Source: Comamonadaceae bacterium
GTDB taxonomy: Bacteria; Pseudomonadota; Gammaproteobacteria; Burkholderiales; Burkholderiaceae_C
Direction: 5' to 3'
DNA length: 6,158 bases
NCBI GenBank assembly: GCA_027490485.1
Contig: JAIXYA010000077.1
Span: 1 to 6,158 of the forward strand
The notes below the pieces were generated by a model. The model was not told where the DNA came from. It ran no database searches and was given only the letters and a program-made list of their open reading frames with translations. Made by a program: the position numbers and the translations under genes. This document shows, piece after piece, positions 1 through 6,158 of this stretch (the first letter of the stretch is position 1; each line of letters begins with the position of its first letter).

Positions 1-1
1 C

Positions 2-61
2 GTTGAAGTAAAGGACGATCAGGGTAAAACCCATTACTTTGCGGATTGTGTCAAGAATTGA
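2..61 (+). CDS. C-terminal end of an unidentified upstream gene (partial)
   Basis: This frame is open from the left edge to a TGA at 59-61 and encodes 19 residues, [19 protein letters not shown]. The peptide is hydrophilic and charged, with one cysteine four residues from the end. I do not recognise a family in so short a tail. The case for a real gene is positional: the stop lies 8 bases before the mutase ATG on the same strand, the usual spacing inside an operon. A 60-base open frame is also easily met by chance, so this is tentative. If real, the mutase promoter lies upstream of this gene, outside the window. Confidence 0.4.
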   Translation, partial: VEVKDDQGKTHYFADCVKN

Positions 62-69
62 TTTTTATT

Positions 70-2253
70 ATGAGCCAAGCAAAATCGTTTTATCCTGAAT
101 CATCTTTGCAGCAATGGTCTGATGCTGCCCAACAATCTTCCCCGAATTCAGATCTTTTGGGTTTGAATTGGAATACACCTGACGGTATTTCCATCAAGCC
201 CTTGTACACAGCCAAAGATCTGCAAGGTCTTTTGCATACAGACACCTTGCCAGGTTTTGCGCCTTACCTCAGAGGCCCGCAGGCAACCATGTATGCCGTT
301 CGGCCTTGGACCATTCGTCAATATGCGGGTTTTTCAACCGCAGAAGAGTCCAATGCTTTTTACAGAAAAGCTTTGGCAGGCGGGGGACAGGGCGTCTCGG
401 TTGCTTTCGATTTGGCCACACACAGAGGCTATGACTCTGATCACCCAAGGGTGATGGGCGATGTGGGCAAAGCGGGTGTGGCGATTGACTCTGTCGAAGA
501 CATGAAGATTTTGTTTGATCAAATTCCTCTAGACAAAGTCTCTGTTTCCATGACGATGAATGGCGCAGTCTTACCCGTTCTAGCTGGCTATGTCGTAGCG
601 GCTGAGGAGCAGGGCGTGAGCCAAGAGAAGCTGAGTGGAACGATTCAGAACGATATTCTCAAAGAGTTCATGGTGCGAAATACGTATATCTATCCACCAG
701 AACCCAGTATGAGAATTGTGGGCGACATCATTGCCTACACCGCGCAGCACATGCCGAAATTCAATTCCATCAGCATCAGCGGCTATCACATGCAGGAGGC
801 TGGTGCCAATCAGTCACTAGAGCTCGCTCTGACTTTGGCGGATGGGCAAGAATATGTCAGAACAGCTTTAGCCAAGGGTTTGGCTGTTGATTCATTTGCG
901 CCGCGCTTATCGTTTTTTTGGGCGATAGGTATGAATTTCTACCTTGAGATTGCCAAAATGCGGGCAGCAAGGTTGTTGTGGTGCCGAATCATGCAAGACT
1001 TTGGCGCAAAAAGCCCCAAAAGCTTGATGTTACGCACCCATTGTCAGACCTCTGGTTGGAGCTTAACGGAGCAAGACCCCTACAACAATATCGTGCGAAC
1101 TACCATTGAAGCCATGGCCGCAGTTTTTGGCGGCACCCAAAGTTTGCACACCAACAGTTTTGATGAGGCCATTGCATTGCCAACTGAGTTTTCGTCTCGT
1201 ATTGCTAGAAATACCCAATTGATCATTCAAGAGGAAACCCACATCACCAACGTGATTGATCCATGGGCTGGCAGCTACATGATGGAAAAAGTCACCCAAG
1301 AAATGGCTGACGAAGCATGGAAAATCATTGAAGAAGTCAATGCCATGGGCGGCATGACCAAGGCGGTTGGTTCAGGCTGGGCAAAATTGAAAATTGAAGC
1401 TGCAGCGGCGGACAAGCAAGCACGAATTGACTCTGGACAAGACGTGATTGTGGGCGTCAACAAATACAAACTTGCGCATGAAGATTCTGTAGAGGTTAGA
1501 GACATCGACAACGTGAAAGTGCGATTGAGTCAAATTGATCGGCTTAACAGTATCAAGGCCAGCAGAGATTCAAACGCTGTGGCGCTTGCCTTAGATGCGC
1601 TAACCAAGGCAGCTCAAAATGGCGATGGGAACCTGCTGGATCTCTCGATAAAGGCAATACGATTACGAGCAACTGTGGGCGAGGTGAGCGAAGCGCTTGA
1701 AAAGGTATTCGGTCGCCACAGGGCAGATACGCAAAAGGTAAGCGGCATTTATGCCGCAGCCTATGACAGCGGCCACGAGGGGGACACCATGGAATATTGG
1801 AATCAACTCAAAGACGATATTGCCATGTTTGCAAGCAAGCAAGGCAGAAGACCGCGTGTGATGATCTCTAAGCTGGGTCAAGATGGACACGACCGTGGCG
1901 CTAAAGTGGTGTCTACCGCGTTTGCCGATTTGGGCTTTGATGTGGATATTGGTCCACTCTTTCAAACACCAGAGGAATGCGCTCGACAGGCAATTGAAAA
2001 TGATGTCCACGCCGTGGGCGTTTCTACGCTGGCAGCTGGGCACAAAACCTTGGTGCCTGCCATCATTGAGGAATTGAAGAAACAAGGAGCGCAAGACATC
2101 ATTGTGTTTGTAGGCGGTGTGATTCCCAAACAAGATTATGAATTTCTCTATGCATCTGGTGTGAAAGGAATTTACGGACCAGGCACCCCTATTCCCGTCA
2201 GTGCACGTGATGTGCTCAAGCACATCGAGCAAGCTGTGCAAGTTCAAAAATAA
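70..2253 (+). CDS. scpA: Methylmalonyl-CoA mutase, single-chain, adenosylcobalamin-dependent
   Basis: This 727-residue enzyme converts (R)-methylmalonyl-CoA to succinyl-CoA in the cytoplasm by a B12 radical rearrangement, the last step of propionyl-CoA entry into the TCA cycle. The catalytic TIM barrel covers about residues 30-540 and the B12-binding domain about 593-725. Visible barrel motifs are [12 protein letters not shown] (78-89), [10 protein letters not shown] (124-133) and [11 protein letters not shown] (236-246). By alignment in mind to the Propionibacterium enzyme, Tyr75, Arg203 and His240 match its Tyr89, Arg207 and His244. The cobalamin motif DGHDRG has Asp605 and lower-axial His607, with Lys601, Ser652, Leu654 and Gly682-Gly683 completing the site. 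Catalytic and B12 domains in one full-length chain indicate the homodimeric E. coli Sbm/human MUT type, not the two-subunit mutA/mutB type. The ATG at 70 is chosen: an in-frame TTG at 46 would overlap the upstream frame and add eight residues that do not look native (CQELIFI). The Shine-Dalgarno is weak. meaB follows after 12 bases. Confidence 0.97.
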   Translation: MSQAKSFYPESSLQQWSDAAQQSSPNSDLLGLNWNTPDGISIKPLYTAKDLQGLLHTDTLPGFAPYLRGPQATMYAVRPWTIRQYAGFSTAEESNAFYRKALAGGGQGVSVAFDLATHRGYDSDHPRVMGDVGKAGVAIDSVEDMKILFDQIPLDKVSVSMTMNGAVLPVLAGYVVAAEEQGVSQEKLSGTIQNDILKEFMVRNTYIYPPEPSMRIVGDIIAYTAQHMPKFNSISISGYHMQEAGANQSLELALTLADGQEYVRTALAKGLAVDSFAPRLSFFWAIGMNFYLEIAKMRAARLLWCRIMQDFGAKSPKSLMLRTHCQTSGWSLTEQDPYNNIVRTTIEAMAAVFGGTQSLHTNSFDEAIALPTEFSSRIARNTQLIIQEETHITNVIDPWAGSYMMEKVTQEMADEAWKIIEEVNAMGGMTKAVGSGWAKLKIEAAAADKQARIDSGQDVIVGVNKYKLAHEDSVEVRDIDNVKVRLSQIDRLNSIKASRDSNAVALALDALTKAAQNGDGNLLDLSIKAIRLRATVGEVSEALEKVFGRHRADTQKVSGIYAAAYDSGHEGDTMEYWNQLKDDIAMFASKQGRRPRVMISKLGQDGHDRGAKVVSTAFADLGFDVDIGPLFQTPEECARQAIENDVHAVGVSTLAAGHKTLVPAIIEELKKQGAQDIIVFVGGVIPKQDYEFLYASGVKGIYGPGTPIPVSARDVLKHIEQAVQVQK

Positions 2254-2257
2254 CTCT

Positions 2258-2260
2258 GAG
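2258..2260 (+). promoter_or_regulatory. Weak ribosome binding site of meaB
   Basis: Only a GAG triplet, 5 bases before the ATG at 2266, resembles a Shine-Dalgarno core. The mutase stop is just 12 bases upstream, so translation of meaB probably depends partly on ribosomes finishing the mutase. That coupling is an inference from spacing. Confidence 0.35.
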
Positions 2261-2265
2261 TTCTC

Positions 2266-3258
2266 ATGAATGATTTTGCGCGGACTTTTCCGGATTTAAT
2301 CCATGGCGAGGCTCTGCCTAAACGACGTGCATTAGCAAAAGCCATCACATTGATGGAGTCGACACGCCAAGATCACCGTCAGGAAGCCGATCAGCTATTG
2401 ACCCAGCTGCTTCCGCACACGGGAAATTCGATGCGAATTGGACTGAGTGGCGTACCTGGCGTAGGTAAATCCACGCTGATTGAAAATCTAGGTCTGTGGT
2501 TAATCACTCAGGGTCACAAGGTGGCTGTTTTAGCAGTCGATCCCTCTTCCAGTCTATCTGGCGGTTCGATCTTGGGAGACAAAACCCGAATGGAACTGTT
2601 ATCTAACAACCCTTCTGCTTTTATCCGACCCAGTCCAAGCAGCGGGACTTTAGGCGGTGTCGCTGAAAAGACCCGCGAGTGCATTCTTTTGTGTGAAGCT
2701 GCTGGTTACGATATCGTTATCGTTGAGACCATGGGCGTTGGACAAAGCGAAACAACAGTCGCGGGAATGACTGATATGTTTGTCGTTATGCAACTGCCCA
2801 ATGCTGGCGATGACCTGCAGGCGATTAAAAAAGGGATCATGGAAATTGCCGATGTGGTTCTGATCAACAAGTCTGACTTAGATGAAAACGCCGCCTCACA
2901 AGCCCAAGCCTTCATTGAAAGTGCTTTTCATTTGCTGGCAGGACATGCACACGCTATGGCGGCTGCCACCAAGTGGCATCCCAAAGCGCTTAGGTTGTCG
3001 GCTTTGTCTGGAACTGGCGTTTCTGATTTTTGGTCTGTCGTCGCTGACTTCAAACAACGCCAAATGGCAAGTGGCGAATGGCAAAACCGAAGGCAGTCAC
3101 AGTCATTGATGTGGCTTCAGGAATTGATTCAAACTGGACTCAGGGCAGCTTTCACTCAAAATCCCAAAGTAGCTGCGCGTTTGACTACTTTAGAGCAAGA
3201 CGTACTCAATGGTCGTATCGCTGCCTCTACAGCTGCCCGTGAATTATTGGCCTTGTAG
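2266..3258 (+). CDS. meaB: MeaB/ArgK-type GTPase, chaperone of methylmalonyl-CoA mutase
   Basis: This 330-residue P-loop GTPase belongs to the MeaB/ArgK/human MMAA family, and its length is normal for it. Family members bind methylmalonyl-CoA mutase, gate delivery of adenosylcobalamin and protect the enzyme from inactivation. The older 'ArgK, arginine transport kinase' label is regarded as mistaken. Visible motifs in order are the Walker A loop GVPGVGKST (62-70, Lys68), VDPSSSLSGGSILGDKTRM (91-109) with Asp92, ETMGVGQSE (154-162, switch II region), PNAGDDLQAIKKG (178-190, the region called switch III in MeaB), the guanine-specificity motif NKSD (201-204), and SALSGTG (245-251). The last 60 or so residues are helical and fit the family's C-terminal dimerisation arm. 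There is no signal peptide or membrane segment. Position directly behind the mutase supports the chaperone role. Met156 and Asn179 differ from the forms I recall in E. coli and human homologues. Confidence 0.95.
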   Translation: MNDFARTFPDLIHGEALPKRRALAKAITLMESTRQDHRQEADQLLTQLLPHTGNSMRIGLSGVPGVGKSTLIENLGLWLITQGHKVAVLAVDPSSSLSGGSILGDKTRMELLSNNPSAFIRPSPSSGTLGGVAEKTRECILLCEAAGYDIVIVETMGVGQSETTVAGMTDMFVVMQLPNAGDDLQAIKKGIMEIADVVLINKSDLDENAASQAQAFIESAFHLLAGHAHAMAAATKWHPKALRLSALSGTGVSDFWSVVADFKQRQMASGEWQNRRQSQSLMWLQELIQTGLRAAFTQNPKVAARLTTLEQDVLNGRIAASTAARELLAL

Positions 3259-3296
3259 GAAAAAAATTAAAATTGCTCTAAGAAAAAATACATTTC

Positions 3297-3301
3297 AAAG
3301 G
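3297..3301 (+). promoter_or_regulatory. Ribosome binding site of pccB
   Basis: AAAGG lies 7 bases before the ATG at 3309 and fixes that start. It sits at the end of the 50-base spacer 3259-3308, the longest gap in the cluster and notably A-rich. I see no hairpin terminator or convincing -35/-10 pair in the spacer. Confidence 0.7.
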
Positions 3302-3308
3302 TAGATTC

Positions 3309-4841
3309 ATGCAAGACATTATTCATCAACTCGAAGAAAAAAGAGCCGCAGCCAGAATGGGTGGCGGTGAGAAAAGAATTGCTGCGCAGCATGCTAAAGG
3401 TAAGTTGACCGCCCGTGAGCGCTTAGAGATTTTGTTAGACGAAGGAACCTTTGAAGAGTGGGATATGTTTGTCGAGCATCGTTGTGTGGATTTCGGCATG
3501 GAAGCCAACAAAATCCCTGGCGATGGTGTAGTCACTGGCTACGGCATGATCAATGGTCGACTTGTCTTTGTGTTCAGTCAAGACTTCACCGTTTATGGTG
3601 GTGCTTTATCTGAGTCACATGCCGAAAAGATATGCAAGATCATGGACCAAGCGTTGAAGGTGGGCGCACCCGTGATCGGCTTGAATGATTCAGGTGGTGC
3701 ACGTATTCAAGAAGGCGTTGCGTCTTTAGGTGGCTATGCAGAGGTGTTTCAGCGTAACGTCATGGCCAGTGGCGTGGTTCCCCAGATCAGCATGATCATG
3801 GGTCCCTCTGCAGGTGGCGCTGTGTATTCTCCAGCGCTGACCGACTTCATCTTTATGGTCAAGGACAGCTCCTATATGTTTGTCACCGGTCCAGAAGTCG
3901 TGAAGACCGTGACGCATGAAGAAGTCAGTGCAGAAGATTTAGGCGGTGCCACAACGCACACGACCAAAAGTGGCGTGGCTGATATGGCCTTCAATAACGA
4001 TGTTGAAGCACTTTTGATGCTTAGGCGTTTGTACAACTACCTTCCTTTGAATAACCGTGAGAAACCGCCTGTGCGCCCAAGTGGGGATCCTGCAGAGCGA
4101 ATAGACACAAGCTTAGACAGCTTGGTTCCCGATAACCCCAATATGCCTTACGACATGAAGGAACTCATTCTCAAAACAGTGGATGACGGGGATTTCTTTG
4201 AGCTACAACCAGACTATGCAAAAAATATCTTGATTGGCTTTGCAAGAATGGCGGGGCAAACCGTGGGGATTGTCGCTAATCAACCTTTGGTATTGGCTGG
4301 ATGCTTGGATATCAAAAGCAGTATCAAAGCCGCCAGATTCGTTCGCTTTTGCGATGCTTTCAATATCCCTGTGATTACTTTCGTCGATGTCCCTGGCTTC
4401 ATGCCCGGTACCTCTCAAGAATTTGGCGGCATCATAAAGCATGGGGCAAAGCTTTTGTACGCGTATGCAGAATGCACTGTGCCAAAGATTACTGTCATTA
4501 CCCGCAAGGCCTATGGCGGTGCTTATGACGTGATGGCTTCTAAGCATTTAAGGGGTGACGTCAATTTTGCTTGGCCCCATGCGGAAATTGCTGTAATGGG
4601 TGCCAAAGGTGCGGTTGAAATTATTTTCCGCGAAGACAAGGGTGACCCTGAGAAATTGGCATTGAAAGAAGCGGAATACAAAGCCAGATTTGCAAATCCT
4701 TTCGTGGCCGGTGCAAGAGGCTTTATTGATGACGTTATTCTTCCCAGCGAAACCCGCAAAAGGGTGTGCCGTTCTTTGGTGATGTTGAAAGACAAAAAAA
4801 TTGAGAATCCGTGGCGCAAGCACGGCAACATTCCACTTTAA
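3309..4841 (+). CDS. pccB: Propionyl-CoA carboxylase beta subunit (carboxyltransferase)
   Basis: This 510-residue protein, of typical length, transfers the carboxyl group from carboxybiotin on the alpha subunit to propionyl-CoA, giving (S)-methylmalonyl-CoA. It has the two crotonase-like halves of an acyl-CoA carboxyltransferase. The N-terminal half (about 30-265) carries [19 protein letters not shown] (30-48), [10 protein letters not shown] (128-137) and the oxyanion-hole glycines of [13 protein letters not shown] (165-177). The C-terminal half (about 280-505) carries [13 protein letters not shown] (359-371), [18 protein letters not shown] (400-417) and [15 protein letters not shown] (421-435). 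Asp417 appears to match the Asp422 that directs propionyl-CoA preference in Streptomyces coelicolor PccB. There is no zinc-finger N-terminus of the AccD type, so this is not the housekeeping acetyl-CoA carboxylase subunit. A broader acyl-CoA carboxylase acting also on acetyl- or butyryl-CoA is possible, but the mutase and MeaB neighbours favour propionyl-CoA. pccA follows 16 bases later. Confidence 0.95.
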   Translation: MQDIIHQLEEKRAAARMGGGEKRIAAQHAKGKLTARERLEILLDEGTFEEWDMFVEHRCVDFGMEANKIPGDGVVTGYGMINGRLVFVFSQDFTVYGGALSESHAEKICKIMDQALKVGAPVIGLNDSGGARIQEGVASLGGYAEVFQRNVMASGVVPQISMIMGPSAGGAVYSPALTDFIFMVKDSSYMFVTGPEVVKTVTHEEVSAEDLGGATTHTTKSGVADMAFNNDVEALLMLRRLYNYLPLNNREKPPVRPSGDPAERIDTSLDSLVPDNPNMPYDMKELILKTVDDGDFFELQPDYAKNILIGFARMAGQTVGIVANQPLVLAGCLDIKSSIKAARFVRFCDAFNIPVITFVDVPGFMPGTSQEFGGIIKHGAKLLYAYAECTVPKITVITRKAYGGAYDVMASKHLRGDVNFAWPHAEIAVMGAKGAVEIIFREDKGDPEKLALKEAEYKARFANPFVAGARGFIDDVILPSETRKRVCRSLVMLKDKKIENPWRKHGNIPL

Positions 4842-4847
4842 AGATTT

Positions 4848-4851
4848 AGGA
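4848..4851 (+). promoter_or_regulatory. Ribosome binding site of pccA
   Basis: AGGA lies 6 bases before the ATG at 4858, within the 16-base gap after the pccB stop. Spacing and strength are good, and the protein start [14 protein letters not shown] is the usual biotin carboxylase N-terminus, so the start is secure. Confidence 0.7.
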
Positions 4852-4857
4852 AAAGCA

Positions 4858-6158
4858 ATGTTCACCAAAATTTTAATTGCCAACAGAGGCGAAATCGCCT
4901 GTCGTGTGATTGCGACTGCAAAGCGCATGGGTATCTCTACCGTCGCTGTTTATTCTGAAGCGGATAAAAATGCCCGTCATGTTGCTTTGGCGGATGAGTC
5001 AGTTTGCATTGGTCCAGCACCAAGTCGTGAAAGCTATCTTTTGGGCGACGTGATTATTTCAGCTGCCAAAAAAACAGGCGCTCAAGCCATTCACCCAGGC
5101 TATGGCTTCCTCAGCGAAAACGAAGATTTTGCTCGTCGGTGTGAAGAAAATTCGATCGTCTTCATTGGGCCCAAACATGAGGCGATTGCGGCGATGGGAG
5201 ACAAAATCGCCTCTAAAAAATTGGCTGCACTTGCGAATGTCAATACGATTCCAGGCGTTAATGAAGCCATAGAGAGCCCCGAAAAAGCTGTTGAGATTGC
5301 TAAAAATATTGGCTATCCCGTCATGATCAAGGCCAGTGCAGGCGGCGGTGGCAAGGGATTGCGGGTGGCTTTTAACGACAAAGAGGCGCATGAGGGATTT
5401 ACCTCATGCCGTAACGAGGCGAGAAACAGCTTTGGCGATGACCGCGTCTTTATTGAAAAATTTGTAGAAGAACCACGGCATATTGAAATTCAATTGCTTG
5501 GCGATGCATTCGGTAATGTTTTATTTTTAAATGAGCGAGAGTGTTCTATTCAGCGCCGACATCAAAAGGTGATTGAAGAGGCGCCTTCGCCATTCATCAG
5601 CGACGAAACCCGACAAGCGATGGGCGAGCAAGCAGTTGCGCTTGCCAAGGCGGTCAAATACCAAAGCGCTGGGACGGTTGAATTTGTTGTGGGCAAGGAT
5701 CAGAGTTTTTATTTTCTCGAGATGAATACGCGCCTGCAGGTTGAGCATCCTGTGACGGAGTGCATCACTGGGTTGGATTTGGTGGAGTGGATGATCCGTG
5801 TTGCTGCTGGAGAAAAAATCCCATTTGCGCAATCTGATGTTCGCCGAGATGGTTGGGCTATTGAGTGTCGAATCAATGCAGAAGATCCATTCAGGAATTT
5901 CTTGCCTTCAACGGGTCGATTGATTCGATTCCAACCTCCGCCCACTTCAATGCACCAAGCAAATACAGAGAACTTGTTTGGGGTGAGAGTGGACACTGGT
6001 GTTCAAGAGGGTGGTGAAATTCCTATCCACTACGACTCGATGATTGCAAAATTGATTGTGCATGGCCGCGATCGCAATGATGCGATTGCCAAGATGCGGG
6101 ATGCCCTCAATGGTTTTGTGATTCGTGGCATCAATTCGAATATTCCCTTTCAGTCCGC
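4858..6158 (+). CDS. pccA: Propionyl-CoA carboxylase alpha subunit, biotin carboxylase part (3' truncated by window)
   Basis: The frame is open from the ATG to the right edge (433 full codons, no stop). The product carboxylates its biotin using ATP and bicarbonate and passes the carboxyl group to PccB. The N-terminal fold has [13 protein letters not shown] (4-16) and [14 protein letters not shown] (79-92). The ATP-grasp domain (about 115-320) has Lys116, Lys158, the glycine loop GGGGKG (162-167), His208, Lys237 in [13 protein letters not shown], and [14 protein letters not shown] (288-301) with Glu288, Arg292, Gln294 and Glu296. Arg338 lies in ECRINAEDP. These positions agree with E. coli AccC within a residue, so the catalytic set looks complete. 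A stand-alone AccC (about 450 residues) would also nearly fit here. Two stretches look more like human [24 protein letters not shown] (376-395) and [10 protein letters not shown] (422-431). With the operon context they favour a full alpha subunit, whose BT and biotinyl (MKM) domains would lie beyond the edge. Confidence 0.92.
   Translation, partial: MFTKILIANRGEIACRVIATAKRMGISTVAVYSEADKNARHVALADESVCIGPAPSRESYLLGDVIISAAKKTGAQAIHPGYGFLSENEDFARRCEENSIVFIGPKHEAIAAMGDKIASKKLAALANVNTIPGVNEAIESPEKAVEIAKNIGYPVMIKASAGGGGKGLRVAFNDKEAHEGFTSCRNEARNSFGDDRVFIEKFVEEPRHIEIQLLGDAFGNVLFLNERECSIQRRHQKVIEEAPSPFISDETRQAMGEQAVALAKAVKYQSAGTVEFVVGKDQSFYFLEMNTRLQVEHPVTECITGLDLVEWMIRVAAGEKIPFAQSDVRRDGWAIECRINAEDPFRNFLPSTGRLIRFQPPPTSMHQANTENLFGVRVDTGVQEGGEIPIHYDSMIAKLIVHGRDRNDAIAKMRDALNGFVIRGINSNIPFQS

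Noticed and set aside
46..69. Extended mutase start at the TTG at 46.
   Set aside because: It would add an odd octapeptide, overlap the upstream open frame and use a rare start, whereas ATG at 70 gives a typical mutase N-terminus.
1..69. Cobalamin riboswitch ahead of the B12-dependent mutase.
   Set aside because: Only 69 bases are available, mostly open reading frame, and no B12-box-like sequence is seen. B12 riboswitches usually control synthesis and transport genes.
46..72. Possible promoter, with TTGTGT as -35 and the AT-rich TTTTATTAT as -10.
   Set aside because: The -10 candidate would overlap the ATG and the spacing is too short, so no transcript carrying a leader for the mutase could start from it.
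1663..2247. A 194-codon minus-strand open frame opposite the B12 domain of the mutase.
   Set aside because: It lies wholly antisense to strongly conserved coding sequence, has no recognisable domain or ribosome site, and long antisense frames are common in such genes.
3259..3308. A-rich spacer between meaB and pccB as a terminator or internal promoter.
   Set aside because: No inverted repeat precedes the A tracts and no well-spaced -35/-10 pair is seen. AT-richness alone is not enough to annotate either.
4548..4928. A 126-codon minus-strand open frame across the pccB-pccA junction.
   Set aside because: It is antisense to the conserved end of pccB and start of pccA, with no family resemblance in its translation.

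Overview
The window is ordinary metabolic DNA. It holds a tight, all-forward cluster for propionyl-CoA catabolism through methylmalonyl-CoA: a B12-dependent methylmalonyl-CoA mutase, its G-protein chaperone MeaB, the propionyl-CoA carboxylase beta subunit, and the 5' two-thirds of the alpha (biotin carboxylase) subunit. Gene order, protein sequence style and moderate GC suggest a betaproteobacterium, probably of the order Burkholderiales. This placement is by general resemblance only and no genus can be given.

Layout: bases 2-61 are an open frame ending in TGA, probably the last 19 codons of an unidentified upstream gene. The mutase gene follows 8 bases later (70-2253). After a 12-base gap comes meaB (2266-3258). 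A 50-base AT-rich spacer leads to pccB (3309-4841), and after 16 bases pccA begins (4858) and runs off the right edge at residue 433 with no internal stop. Apart from the spacers the window is fully coding, and there is no gene-free stretch above 300 bases. I see no RNA gene, mobile element, CRISPR array, repeat family, terminator or convincing promoter.

How the genes work together: PccA (with its biotin) and PccB form propionyl-CoA carboxylase, which makes (S)-methylmalonyl-CoA. An epimerase, not encoded here, would convert this to the (R) form. The mutase rearranges it to succinyl-CoA for the TCA cycle, and MeaB protects the mutase and gates loading of adenosylcobalamin. Short spacing and common strand support one transcript. 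The two downstream carboxylase genes have clear Shine-Dalgarno sequences, while the mutase and meaB starts have weak ones.

I found no sign of an undescribed system. The findings are modest: an unidentified upstream neighbour, the missing epimerase, residue variants in the MeaB switch regions, active-site residues that settle substrate specificity, and a linker difference in PccA.
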